Assembly (NCBI GenBank): GCA_022432975.1
Contig: CM039502.1
Coordinates: 14,539,143-14,603,142, forward strand
Direction: 5' to 3'
Length of the DNA stretch: 64,000 bases
DNA from: Begonia masoniana
Taxonomy: Eukaryota > Streptophyta > Magnoliopsida > Cucurbitales > Begoniaceae
The position numbers were made by a program, and so were the translations under genes. Under the pieces are notes generated by a model. The model saw nothing but the letters and a program-made list of their open reading frames with translations. It was not told the origin of the DNA and made no database searches. Below are positions 1 through 11,078 of the stretch, in pieces (positions within the stretch are counted from its first letter, which is position 1; each line of letters opens with the position of its first letter).

Positions 1-261
1 GGCATTAAGAGGCCCAATGAGACTGCTGTTTATCAGGATAAAGGAAAAAGACCAATGAGGGCTCCTCAGCCTCCTGTATGCCCGCATTGCCAGAAATATC
101 ACGTAGGTGAATGCAGACTCTTTACCGGTCATTGCTTCCGGTGCAGCAAAGAGGGCCATCAAGTTCAGGATTGCCCAATGCCTGACACGCAGCCGAATCG
201 TGCCATGCCGAGGGTATTTGCTATAACAGAGAATGATGACGAGTACAATGTTACTCTGTAA
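1..261 (+). pseudogene. gag C-terminus with CCHC zinc knuckle (partial)
   Basis: Frame 1 is open from base 1 and contains CFRCSKEGHQVQDC, a C-x2-C-x4-H-x4-C nucleic-acid-binding knuckle typical of retrotransposon Gag, preceded by a second Cys-rich stretch (CPHCQKYHVGEC). The N-terminal capsid part lies outside the window. Compared with the sister element, a deletion just after the knuckle (around 240-262) shifts the frame, so Gag ends at 261 and no longer runs into protease. Gag would form the virus-like particle and package RNA. Confidence 0.9.
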
Positions 262-1574
262 TTTACCTGCCTCTACTCTGCTGGACACGGGGGCCACACA
301 TTCGTTTGTGGCAATGGATTTCGTGGATAGGGAGAATTTAAGTATTGTGCCGTCAGATCAGCCCTACAATATCATGTTACCATCCAGAGAGTTTATGCAC
401 TCCGAGCGGGTAGTGCAGGGCGGTATAGTGTCAGTAGGGGACCAAAAATTGTATATCAATCTTATCGTCATTGGTATGAAAGGATACGATGTGATTCTGG
501 GGATGGACTGGCTGTTTAGACATCACGCCACCATCGACTGTAGGTCCGGGCTTGTGTCCTTTAAGCGCCCGAATGAGAAAGAGTTTTCCTATTAGGCTAT
601 AGCAAAGGAACATTCTATGCCTGTTATATCCTCCTTGAAAGCTCGACAGCTGATGAGGTCAGGATGTGTCGGATTTCTTGCACACGTGGTAGATGTCCAA
701 AGGCAAGGTGAAGTGGGACTTCAAAACATTCCGGTAGTTCAAAACTTCCCAGAGGTCTTCTTAGACGACCTGCCGGGATTACCACTGGGTCGTGAGATTG
801 AGTTCGAGATTGAGGTGTGTCGTGGTGCTGAACCGGTATCGAAGAATCCGTACCGTATGACGTCAATAGAGCTGAAGGAGTTCAAGACTCAGCTAAAGGA
901 ACTAGTGGACAAGGGCTTTGTACGCCCTAGTTTCTTTCCATGGGGCACTCCCGTCTTGTTCGTTAGGAAGAAGGATGGGTCCCTACACATGTGTATTGAT
1001 TACCGTGAGCTGAACAAGTTGACCATCAAGAATAAGTACCCGTTGCCGAGGATTGACGATCTATTTGACCAGCTGCAAGGGGCTCGGGTATTTTCAAAAA
1101 TTGATTTACGCTCCGGTTATTACTAGTTGAAGGTCAGAGCTGACGATATTCCAAAGACTGCGTTCAGGACCCGATACGGACACTATGAATTCTTGGTGAT
1201 GTCGTTTGGATTGACCAATGCCCCGGTGGCATTTATGGACCTGATGAACAAGGTATTCCAGGATTTTCTAGACAAGTTTGTGATCGTCTTCATTGACGTT
1301 GAGACAACACCAATTATACGCCAAGCACGAGGAGCATTTGGTAATTGTGCTATCGACGTTGCGACAACACCAATTATACGCCAAGCTGTCAAAATGTGAA
1401 TTCTGGTTGAGCAGGATTAATTTCCTAGGCCACGTGGTGTCTGCAGAAGGAGTTTCAGTTGATCCGGCCAAGATTCAGGCTGTGAAGGAATGGCCGAGGC
1501 CGAGGAATGCCAGCGAAGTATGAAGTTTTATCGGGCTAGCTGGTTATTACAGAAAGTTTATCAAGGGATTTTTT
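233..1574 (+). pseudogene. gypsy pol: aspartic protease and reverse transcriptase, broken
   Basis: The protease active site DTGATHSF is visible near 281-304, followed by the usual VILGMDWL motif. The reverse transcriptase begins near 617 ([33 protein letters not shown]). Breaks: an in-frame TAG at 593-595 and a TAG after RSGYY at 1124-1126 where the sister copy has CAA or CAG, and a TGA near 1520 in place of TGG. The catalytic FIDD block is destroyed: after VFID the sequence 1295-1326 is a near copy of 1355-1386, replacing the bases that encode the second Asp and the ILVYS segment and shifting the frame. No functional enzyme can be made. Confidence 0.93.
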
Positions 1575-2123
1575 GTGATAACAAAGCCTATGACCAGCTT
1601 AACGAGGAAAGATATCAAGTTCAAGTGGTCTGAAGTGTGTGAAGAGAGTTTTCAGACACTCAAACAGAAATTAACCACTGCTCCTCTGTTGGTATTGCTG
1701 GTCAAGGACGGAAAATTCAGTGTGTACTGCGATGCGTCAAAGGTTGGTTTAGGATGCGTATTAATGCAGAAGGGAAAGGTGGTGGCATACGCATCCAGAC
1801 AATTGAAGAACCACGAGCAAAACTACCCTACTCACGACCTTGAGTTAGCGGAAGTTGTTTTTGCACTAAAAGTATGGAGACACCACTTGTATGGACAATC
1901 ATGTGAGGTGTTTTCTGATCACAAAAGCTTGAAGTATATATTTACTCAGAAAGAGTTAAACATGAGGCAACGACAGTGGCTCGAGTTTGTGAAAGACTAT
2001 GATATCGAGATTAAATACCACCCGAGGAAAGCTAACGTGGTAGCCGATGCATTGAGCACGATGCCGACTGCTATGCAACCAACTCTGTCAACCGTATCGA
2101 TGCCCTTGAGGACAGAAATTTAG
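1575..2123 (+). pseudogene. gypsy pol: RNase H domain
   Basis: The Ty3-type RNase H is readable: FSVYCDAS (first catalytic Asp), [19 protein letters not shown] (Glu region), [11 protein letters not shown] and [10 protein letters not shown]. In the family this domain removes the RNA strand after cDNA synthesis. The catalytic residues appear kept, but the frame is closed by a TAG at 2121-2123 where the sister element has CAG, and the upstream reverse transcriptase is broken. The block is separated from the previous open frame by a TGA near 1520 (TGG in the sister copy). Confidence 0.93.
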
Positions 2124-2132
2124 AAGTTTGGT

Positions 2133-3615
2133 GTGGAGATAGTTTCTGATTGTTCGGCCATACTGGCGGATCTATCAACACAGCCAACCATTCTGGACCG
2201 AATTAAGGAAGCCCAGAAGATCAATTCAAAGGAAATGGCCGATATAGTGAGCAAGTTGCCTATGGCCTCTTCCGAGTTCAGTCATTCGGAAGATGGTATT
2301 TTGAAGTTTAGGGACCGGTGGTACGTTCCGAGTGATGAAGAGCTACGAAAGGACATCTTATCGGAAGCCCACTCGTCTTCTTTCTCAGTGCATCCTGGAA
2401 GCACGAAGATGTACCAAGACTTGAAACTTCACTTCTAGTGGCCGAATATGAAGAACGATGTAGCCAAATATGTGGAGTCTTGCATGGTATGTCAATAAGT
2501 GAAGGCTGAACATCAACGACCAGGTGGAACACTTCAGCCTCTCCCGATCCCTGAATGGAAGTGGGAAAACATCACTATGGACTTCGTTGTTGGCCTACCG
2601 AGGACGACTAGAGGCCATAACAACATATGGGTCATTGTGGACAGACTAACAAAGTCGGCCCATTTTCTACCTGTGAAGATGACGTTCTCTATGGACCAAT
2701 ATGCAGAGTTATACATAAGCGAGATCATCAAGCTGCATGGGGTGCCAGTATCAATTGTATCTGACCGAGACCCTAGATTCACGTCGAGGTTCTGGAAAAG
2801 CTTGCAAAACTCCTTGGGTACCAAGTTAAACTTCAGCATAGCATTTCATCCACAAACAGATGGACAATCCGAGAGGACGATTCAAATACTGGAGGATATG
2901 TTAAGGTCGTGCGTGCTAGAATTTCACGCTCCTTGGAGTAAGTATTTGCCGCTAGTGGAGATCGCTTATAACAATAGCTACCAGGCTACGATCGGTATGG
3001 CCCCATATGAAGCTCTTTATGGCAGAAAATACAGATCTCCATTGTGTTATGATGAAGTTGGAGAATCCAGGCTTATCGGCCCCGAGTTATTACAGCAGAT
3101 GTCTGAGGTGATTACTACTATCAAACAGCGAATCAATACTGCTCAGAGCCGACAGAAAAATTACGCGGACCGGAGGAGGAGAGACTTCGAGTTTGCTGAA
3201 GGCGATGAAGTATTCTTGAAGGTGTCGCATTTCAAGCGCATGATGAGGTTTGGCAAGAAAAGGAAAGCTAATCCAAGGTTTGTTGGGCCCTTTCCCATCT
3301 TGAAGAAAGTAGGAAGCCTAGCTTACAGACTGCAGCTGCCAGCGTCCATGAATGAGGTTTATAACGTCTTTCACGTTTCAATGCTGAGAAATGTGTGCGA
3401 GATCCTACTCAGATCGTGGAATCGGTGGACATAGATATCATGCCAACGTTGACATATGAAGAAAGGCCCATAAAGATTTTGGACTCCTCACTCAAAGTGT
3501 TGCGCAACAGGGTGGTCCCATTGGTGAAAGTTTTATGGCGTAATCATAATGTGGAGGAAGCCACTTGGGAGAGACAACAAGACGTTAGAGCCCAATATCG
3601 GAGCTATTCGCTTAA
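2133..3615 (+). pseudogene. gypsy pol: integrase and C-terminal chromodomain
   Basis: The integrase starts with the HHCC-type zinc region (HPGSTKMYQDL, CMVCQ); two stops interrupt it (TAG near 2436 replacing TGG, TAA near 2497 replacing CAA). The catalytic core is open from 2499: [18 protein letters not shown] and GQSERT give the D, D and E. The GPF/Y-like module (RFVGPFPI, VYNVFHVSMLR) and a chromodomain (LVKVLWRNHNVEEATWE, near 3510-3580) follow. A frameshift near 3390-3400 separates core and chromodomain, and a one-base loss near 3600 changes the last codons; the family's natural stop is the TAA at 3613-3615. Chromodomains direct integration to heterochromatin in this clade. Confidence 0.93.
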
Positions 3616-3637
3616 GAAAATTTTGGAGACAAAATTT

Positions 3638-3654
3638 TTGTTAAAGTGGTGGAA
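3638..3654 (+). other. Polypurine tract of the first G1 element
   Basis: The purine-rich run TTAAAGTGGTGGAA ends exactly at the TGTAAC start of the 3' LTR. The sister element has GTTAAGGTGGGTGGAA at the same place. It would prime plus-strand cDNA synthesis. Confidence 0.7.
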
Positions 3655-4186
3655 TGTAACACCCCGCATTTTTACCATGTAAATATTTCCCGAATCATAA
3701 GCGAGATTAATTTGATATTAATGCGATGAATGTTTTTGTGGAAATTGTCGATGTGTTTAATAGAAAAAGAGAGTTTCGGAGTAACGGAGTCGATGAACTA
3801 AATAACAATTTAGTTAGAAATCAATGGAAGGGCATTATGGGAAAGCAATTAAGGTTAGTGGGAGGAAGCCAATGGATGATTGCCAAGTGTCCAAGCTTGT
3901 GGAAGAAGACAAGCTTTCTCTTTCTCTTCCTCTCTTCTCTTCACTCCTACGTGAATCTCTTCTCTGTTTTCTCTCTTCCAGACAACTTAGACAAATTCCA
4001 AAACTCCGTTCTCTCCTATTTCCCCCTGTTTTCTCTAGTAAAGGTAACTCATTTTTCATTAGTTAACAAGTGTATGTTAGTTATTCTTTAGTTTTAATGA
4101 AGCTAAGGTTAACGGTCTAATTACACACAATTTAGGTTCGTGTATTGCCGAGGACTTACGTGCGAGACCTGAAACTCTATGGACAA

Positions 4187-4234
4187 CAGGTAAGTTCATA
4201 CGTATAAGTTGGCCCTTAAGGCCCTACAGCACGG
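4187..4234 (+). promoter_or_regulatory. LTR splice-donor-like site with downstream hairpin motif
   Basis: ACAG|GTAAGT (GT at 4190-4191) matches the plant 5' splice consensus. About 20 bases downstream comes GGCCCTTAAGGCC, a short palindrome able to fold, followed by CTACAGCACGG. The same layout recurs in the other gypsy LTRs of the window. A matching acceptor-like site CCCTGTTGTAG ends at 4670. Splicing is inferred, not shown. Confidence 0.55.
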
Positions 4235-4672
4235 AGATACTAAGTTTTTGATTGTCGGGTGGTTAGGTAGTAGGTTAAGTTCTAAGTTAAATGAGTTTGC
4301 TTTCTGTTTTGCTTGTTATCATGTAACCTGTTTAAGTTATGTTTAAGTACCGTAAATGTTCATGCATACACGTTTTTCTTGAAAGTAATGTAAATGTTTT
4401 ATGCACGAGGTTTGAAGTTAAGAAAGATAAAACTTATAATGTAATGTATGGTTAAGTGTGGGATGAGGACTGGCATCTTGTTCTGTATTTCTGTTCTGTA
4501 TCCCTGTTATGTGCCTGATAGTGCACCGTGCCTGATAGTGCACATCTACCCCAGTTCCTCTATAAACCCCACTTATACCTTCTGTGCACTTGACGTAATG
4601 TAAAGTAATGCATCACGACATTGTATGTTCTTACTGAACTCTAGGCTTATTGTTGAACTCCCTGTTGTAGGT

Positions 4673-4717
4673 ATGGATCCTTCAAATGAGAACTTTGTGC
4701 CTCAGGCCGACAAGTAG
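4673..4717 (+). other. LTR micro-ORF, 14 codons (MDPSNENFVPQADK)
   Basis: It lies two bases after the acceptor-like TTGTAG. Related micro-ORFs sit at the same place in the LTRs at 21112, 29646 and 43981 (minus). Start, stop position and the core E-[DN]-x-V-P-Q are kept without indels. It could be a short upstream ORF of the spliced leader or chance conservation. Confidence 0.35.
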
Positions 4718-5154
4718 ATGCAGTTGGTGGGACGAGCTCATGGGGTGGTTAAGGCAGCCAGACATATTTTGAAACTGTGGGGGTGTATTTTTGAGGTGTA
4801 TGTCAAGTTCTGTACAACTTTTGGGATTTTAAAACGATGTATAGACTTTGTGTTGATGTTTTAAAACTTCTGTTTTGACAGTTGAATATATATTTTGAAA
4901 CATTCTGGAACTACTTATAGTCTTTTTTTTTAGATTATGCATGGATTGTCTTGGGTTTTAGAGCTATCCATGCAGTTAGATTTTATAACTTCTGTCATGT
5001 TTTTCTGATATGTCCAAACCTATATTTTGAATTGGGTTTTTGAAGTTTGAAGCTTTTTGTGTCAAGAGATGTAAACTATCAAACAGAGAGGTAGCCGATC
5101 GATCGGCTGTGGTAGCAGATTGATCAGTGAAGTGTTGAATTTTTAAAAAGAAAA

Positions 5155-5450
5155 CAATTGTCCATTTTGCCTTTAAAACAGTCGTCTATTCTGCCCTTTA
5201 AAAAAAAACAGTTGTCTATTTTGCCTTTAAAACAGTCGTCCATTCTGCCCTAAAAAAAAAAAAAGAAACAGTTGTCCATTTTGCTTTTAAAACAGTCGTC
5301 CATTCTGCCCTTTTAAAACAGTCGTCCACAGCTTTTGCACTTCTGTCGTCCACAGCTTCTACACTTCTGCAGTCGTCCACAGCTTCTGCACTTCTGTCGT
5401 CCACAGCTTTTGCACTTCTGTCGTCCACAGCTTCTGCATTTCTGCTTTCC
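5155..5450 (+). repeat. Tandem repeat region inside the G1 LTR
   Basis: Several imperfect copies of CAGTCGTCCATTCTGCCC with poly-A spacers (5155-5330) are followed by copies of a roughly 24-bp unit containing GTCGTCCACAGCTTCTGC (about 5325-5445). The same unit, inverted, is expanded at 39030-39683. Confidence 0.85.
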
Positions 5451-5567
5451 ATTTTATGTCTTTGATTTTATGTCTGGCCATTTTAAAAGTTCAAAAAAAA
5501 AATTACTTCACGTTTCTAATGTCTGGAGTGAAGCTCGCCGACCCCGATTGGGTCGGGGGTCATCACA

Positions 5568-5654
5568 GATATAATTTTACGTACTTCTAATATAATTTTA
5601 TGTACTTCTGATGTAATTGTATTAATTCTGACATATTTGTTTTGACTATTGTAG
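5568..5654. other. AT-rich sequence with intron-like 3' end
   Basis: Short direct repeats of ATAATTTTACGTACTTCT type lead into TTTGACTATTGTAG, a good plant acceptor just before the exon-like piece at 5655. The gypsy element therefore seems to have landed in an intron or in a copied intron. Confidence 0.4.
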
Positions 5655-5735
5655 GCATCAGATAGTGGGGTTCGCGAAGCTGTCTTAACTGCTTTAAAAC
5701 GTGTCATAAAACATGCTGGGAAAAGCATAAGCACA
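5655..5735 (+). pseudogene. Exon-like fragment, possible ECM29-type HEAT-repeat protein
   Basis: Directly after an acceptor-like TTGTAG one frame reads ASDSGVREAVLTALKRVIK then HAGKSIST, about 27 residues, ending at a possible donor AAG|TGATTT or AA|GTGATT. From memory this resembles the proteasome-adaptor ECM29 of plants, a large HEAT-repeat protein; the assignment rests on one short block. I found no convincing neighbouring exon up to 9587, so this is either a lone exon of a gene whose rest lies outside, or a captured or broken fragment. Confidence 0.4.
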
Positions 5736-8700
5736 AGTGATTTTTACCTTACTTCTTTACACAAGAACTTAAAAGTTATACGCATAGGAGTAGACTATGG
5801 ACACCCATTTTTCTCGCCTGGGTGTCTTCATCTTGCCACCATTATTTGACATTTGCTTATTGCTACAAAATGTCTAAGCTTTGAGTGTTCGCTACTGTTT
5901 TATTACAGTTTTATTCACAATAATACAAAAATAATTTTGTGCCTTACTTTTTTGTTTCATGCACATATAGATTATACAGCTAGTAACTTTACAATCAAAA
6001 CTCAAAAGGTTGCTCAACACAGAGCACCGACAGTCAAATACTCACGGTGAAGACTATCACTGGAACGTTTTATTCGCATTTGCAGCTTTATTGCATTGAA
6101 AGAGAGCATTTGATTTACTTGTTTATTATAATTTTAAAGATTAATCTACTAATTTATAATTTTATAAACTACTCAATTATATAATAATAATAATTATTAT
6201 TATTGTCATTACAAATGGGTTAACTTTAATTATCCTCACGTACAAATGGTGCCTTCAACTTGAACGTAGGACTAAAACAAATATCTTCAATTCAAACTTT
6301 AACTTATTAGTCTATTTTTTGCCTAATAACTAAGCTATATATTAATTAAATTAAAAAATTACAGTAGAATTGAGTTATTTATAAATGTAAAAAAAGGGGT
6401 ATGGATTGGATCTGATGTTAGATTATTTGTTCGGATTCACATCTAAGATTGTCATTTCAATCAAAAGAAGGTCACATGTCTTATTCAATTTCTAATTGGC
6501 AGAGGTACCTGATTTACTCGTAAGCAATTTTGATCCAATCGTACGATCATGATTGGTCTATCATCGCTTGAGTAGATTGCAAATGTTTTCGATCGCCTAC
6601 ACTGGAACATCGCCGGAAATACATGGGGCTAAGGCTACAATAATTAATAAACATGTGGGACCCATCAATCGACGAGTCAAATGAATTATAAGCTAGTGAC
6701 ATTTTTCTCTAGAAATGCAAAACAATCATTATGTCAATCAAATTTATATTAATTTTCATAGAAAATATTGGCATTGTTACGTCCTAGTTCGTTCTATGTT
6801 CATTTTTATTTTTTCTCAATTTGGATTGCTGAGCGATTCATACCAAGCAACTAGGTGCTACGATCTTCTACGTTCAGGGTTTGTGCAAACAAACTCAAGA
6901 ATAGTAATTGGAGCAGCATATCTCTCATTTCTTCATTTTCCAGCACCCAGTATCACCATCCTCATCTGGAATCTAAAATACTCTTAGGGGGCTATGTTTT
7001 TTCAGTCTCATCAACTCAATTTGTCTATATCTTTTTTTTTTAGCTGCTATCACTTGTTTATGAAAGAGTGCAGAAAACTAGAATATGAGATCTATAAGCC
7101 CAACAAGAATCCTGACATAAAGAATAGTTAACCCAAACTAATATTATATCTATACTAACACCTAACATGATTAGTCCTCACAATCTTTACTTCTTTTTTA
7201 ACATTTGCCTCCACTCATATATGCTCACACATCTCATAGTTTGTGTTTTACAAAACTATGTACACATTTCTAATTAATGTTTATTTTTACACCACATGTC
7301 TCTTTGTGTAAGAAATGTATAATGCATATGTGAATATGATCACCATGCATCTATCTAAATATCCTCTAATTATGTCCCAAACCAAATAAAAAAAATATGG
7401 ATTAAATGGTTGATAAAATAAGATAAAGGTATAGTTTCGGGTGCCTGCATCAACATCAAAACTCATTCACAATTATTTCCCCTTCTGGGGTCCCCATAGA
7501 GCATCGACAAATCGACAATCGCTCTTGAGACATTTTGCCCTTCTTTTACTCTTCCAAATGTTCATCTTGGACTCTGAAAGTCCGCTCTCGAAATACTTTT
7601 ATCTTGATTTTAATATGTTTTTCAAGGCAAAAATCTCAAAACCTATCTAAAACCATAATCATGGTATATAATCCCCCAAATAGACATGTTTACTTTATTT
7701 TAACCAAAATCAAACACTATATTCCAACAACGTTTTCCCAACTATACAATATGTTTTCCCAACTATACAATATGTGATATAATTTGAAAATCCCCAAAGT
7801 TAATATTCTATTAATTATAATACTTCACTTTTATGCCTTTAATCAACCAAATTTCGGCCAAATCAATATTAACTATGAATATTAACACATAAAAGTGTTC
7901 AAGGTTCTCAATTTAATTCATTCAACACAACTTAGTTGAACAATACTAAGATTATAATTTCTTTCTCATCACACCAGATCAATATCATCCCTATTTTAAT
8001 CATCTTGAACCAAATCAATCTAACATCATCAAAGATTATCAACATTCAACCCATGAATCCACATATAAACTCAACACAACTTTCTTCACCTAAACCATGC
8101 AATAGTTAACATAGTTTAAGGACATAACTAGATTAGAGTTCTTACTTCTTTAATCTCTTTATTTTTTCACTTTCAAGACTTAATTCTTAGTTCAAAATAA
8201 TCATCTTAAAGAAAGCAACAATTTTTCTTGAGGGCTCCAACGCTAATTGCTACTCCTTCCAGTTCAACTTTTCCTCCTCTTTCCCTTTTTTCCTCACTTG
8301 GTCCTCTTCTTTCTTTCGCTTTTCTTTTTCTCTTTCTAGATCAACACAAAATTAAGCTCCTTAAAGTAAAATTACAATCACCCATATTTGTCTTTTTTTA
8401 AAATACAAGTTTAACCTTAAATATGTCAAATTATTAGCCAATTGAGCTGCTTGCTTTACAAACTTAATTAAGTATATTTTAAGTATGATCAACCGCACTG
8501 ATTGACCTATGCAAGGCCAAGTTGACATCTTCTTCAAAATTTTGTTGCTCTCTAAACCTTTTCAGGATGACCTTTTAAGCTAGGACATGTCAACCACCCT
8601 TGCATCTCTTTCTTGATTTAAATTGCAAATGTCATGTGAGCTTTTTCATTAATTGCAAGTACTTAACAAATACATTAAAACTTCAAATAGCCACTTTCGT

Positions 8701-8924
8701 GGGTATTCTCAATGAAAGCAAAGATATATAATTCATAATCAAATTATCCAAGTAATAATTATTATCAAACTTAGATATAACCAGCCAAGTTTACTCAATA
8801 TCAATACGATTCATACTCAACATAGATAGATCCAAATACTTAATTATATCATCAAATCATAATCAACTTAGAATTAATTATTCAATTAGTTATGTCCATC
8901 ATTAAAATAATTAAGCTATCAATA
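5736..8924. other. AT-rich non-coding DNA, no gene seen
   Basis: Only short ORFs without recognisable motifs occur. The part 7440-8700 resembles, loosely and in the same orientation, the block at 18420-19950, with similar runs such as ACTTTTATGCCTT and a pyrimidine-rich stretch near 8245-8340; it is probably an old relative of that repeat. A 21-bp duplicated run TTTTCCCAACTATACAATAT lies at 7733-7774. Confidence 0.5.
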
Positions 8925-9587
8925 ATGTGACCACAATCCCACGTTAGAAAATTTTGAGCTTGGGGTGCTCTATATATGTAACATGTCATCTATTACAATG
9001 CATTTTGAAATAAAATTCAAGAGCAAATTCGTGTGAACCTCAACCTAAAACAGATAATATTGTACTACTCAGTGAATTTTGGATTGTTACATTAGTGGAA
9101 ATGTGGTAGTTCATCCTTGTTAGGTCTTTGTTGGGGCTCAAAACCAAGTAATGTGACCATAATCCCATATTGAAAATTTGTGATCTTATGGTACTTTATA
9201 TGTAGCATGTCATCTCTAACTAATACAACTTGTTTTGGAGTAAACCCAAAAGCAAAGTTGTGCACGTCTCGACCCAAAGCGAAAAATATATACTATTAAG
9301 TACAACTTGAGGGGTAACATTAATTGTATTAGAGCGAGTTAGAATGTGGCGATGAGGACTTTAAGCCTTTCAAATGGGGTGATTATTGTTGGCCAATCCT
9401 TGTGAGGGTTTGTTGGGGCTCATAACTAAATGATGTGACCACAATTTCATATTGAAAATTTATAGTCTTTGGGTACTCTATATATGTAGCATGTCATCTA
9501 CAACTAGTACAACACATTTTTCTGATAAATTCCAAGAGCAAGGCCTAGCAGGTTTTAACAAAAAAAAAGAACAATATTGTTCTACTC
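8925..9587. repeat. Three diverged copies of a 220-280 bp repeat
   Basis: Copies begin near 8929, 9150 and 9431 with ATGTGACCACAAT or a close variant, continue with ATATGTAGCATGTCATCT, then AAGAGCAA, and end in a block like ATATTGTACTACTCAGT. Spacing is about 221 and 281 bases. The third copy is cut by the solo LTR at 9588. The family is not recognised with confidence. Confidence 0.7.
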
Positions 9588-10967
9588 TGTAATACCCCAA
9601 ATTTTTGGGTTAACTTAATTAATTTAAGTGAGGTCAGCTATTTGGTTAATTAAATTATTCTTGGGAGTTTTGGGGAAGGAGTTAGACCGAAGGTGAGAAG
9701 AGAGTAAATTTATGGAAATTTAACGGTTGAAGAACGAGAATTAACGGAGTTTCAGAGAGACGGAAAATACGGGAGGGTAGAACAGTAATTTAACATTTAA
9801 TTTAATGTTTTTTTTTAAAAAGAAAACATTTAGTTTTCTTTTTATTTAAAACAGCAGAATGGCTTTCAAGCCATTCTGCGATTGCGAACCCGAGCACCCG
9901 AACGGCGGGAGAGGCGCGAGCGACGATCGGCCAACAGTTCACCGGCGATTTCTAACTCTCTCCGGCCAGACGACGGCGGCGAGCGAGTTCCGGCCTGTCT
10001 CCGCCCACAAACCGATGGGTAAGCTCAATTTTTCCCTTGTTTTCCTCTCTGTTCAAGGCCGAGGATGACGAGCCTGGGTGGGCTCCAATTCCGGCCGTTT
10101 TTGGTTAGTCTCGGCGTCGAATAACCGGGCTTATGGCCGGCGAGGATCGCCGAGCAGGGGGGGGGGGGGAAGGGGGAGCTCAGGTTGAGTAAAATAGAAG
10201 GCTCCAATTTTTGAGCTTCGGGTTTTCATGTGTGATGCCTTGAATTTTTTTAGATTACGTTAAATTGAGTTGAAATGTGGCTGATTGGTGAAGGAATTGG
10301 TGAAATTGGTTTAGAGTTGGAATTTTGGAAGTTTTAGTGTAAAACTCGGTTCTGTTTTTGGGGGTTTTGACCTAGCCACAGTTATTTGTTTTACATTTTC
10401 TCTTGGTATGTTAAACTAGGTTATTAGTGGAGCGTTTAGCCGCTGAAATCGAGTCGTTCTGATAAGCGTAGCAAAAGTTACGCAAATTCGACGTTTAGGT
10501 GAAATTCGGGTTTCCGAGAGGAGAAAACTCAAATTGTGTTGTGCCAAGTCTAAATTGATCTAAGTGGGGTTAATTGACATTGTGATTGGTGAAATATGAT
10601 TGAAGGTTAAATTTGGACGTTTTAGCATTATAGAGCCGAGTCGATTTTTCAGATTTTGGACCTATTAGGGTCGTTCGTTTTAAATTTCTTTTTGGCAGAT
10701 TAAACTAGGTTATTATGGGAGTATGTGGTTGCTGGAATCGTTCGATTCTGATAACCGAAGTGAGAGTTATGTGCGTTTGAAGTTTCGGGTCAGTTTTTAA
10801 CCAAACCAAATTAGTGACTCGTTTGGTTAGATGTGACTTAGGTTAAGTTAAAATTGCTAGTTTAGAATGAATTGGTGCGTTTAAGCCTAAGTACTAATGA
10901 AGATTTTGAATTGTGTTAGGTGAAGCTGTAGGTGACGCGATGTGCTAAACCCAGCGAGCTAGGACGC

Positions 10968-11027
10968 CAGGTAAGTAGTAGTGTGGGTGTAATGCTTGAG
11001 AGTCGCCCAAAAGGGCCTATATCACAG
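10968..11027 (+). promoter_or_regulatory. Splice-donor-like site and hairpin motif in the G2 LTR
   Basis: GCCAG|GTAAGT has GT at 10971-10972. At 11005 GCCC-AAAA-GGGC forms a perfect 4-bp stem, followed by CTATATCACAG. An acceptor-like TTGTGATGTAG ends near 13891, so both minisatellites would lie within the presumed intron. Confidence 0.5.
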
Positions 11028-11078
11028 TTGGTTGCATGTTGCGAGTCGTAAACACGTTTTGAGTAGTCTGTATGTGAT

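Larger units (their letters stand above)
1..5567 (+). mobile_element. Ty3/gypsy chromovirus (family G1), 3' part with 3' LTR; 5' end outside window
   Basis: The domain order gag zinc knuckle, aspartic protease, reverse transcriptase, RNase H, integrase, chromodomain, then a purine-rich tract and an LTR is that of a plant chromovirus (Tekay/Del-like by overall look). The internal region starts before base 1, so the 5' LTR and left target duplication are not visible; the base run after the LTR is GATAT (5568-5572). The element is dead: stops or frameshifts break every domain block. It belongs to the same family as the complete element at 19957-31193, whose internal sequence aligns with it throughout. 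Confidence 0.95.
3655..5567 (+). repeat. 3' LTR of the first G1 element (1913 bp)
   Basis: It starts TGTAACACCCC right after the purine tract and ends GGGGTCATCACA. It aligns with the LTRs at 19957 and 28497 over most of its length but is about 750 bp shorter: it lacks the 35-bp ATCCACCG repeats of those LTRs and instead carries CAGTCGTCCA-type repeats near its 3' end. A CT-rich tract near 3905-3960, a splice-donor-like site at 4190, a small hairpin, an acceptor-like site at 4670 and a micro-ORF are shared with the other G1 LTRs. Confidence 0.93.
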
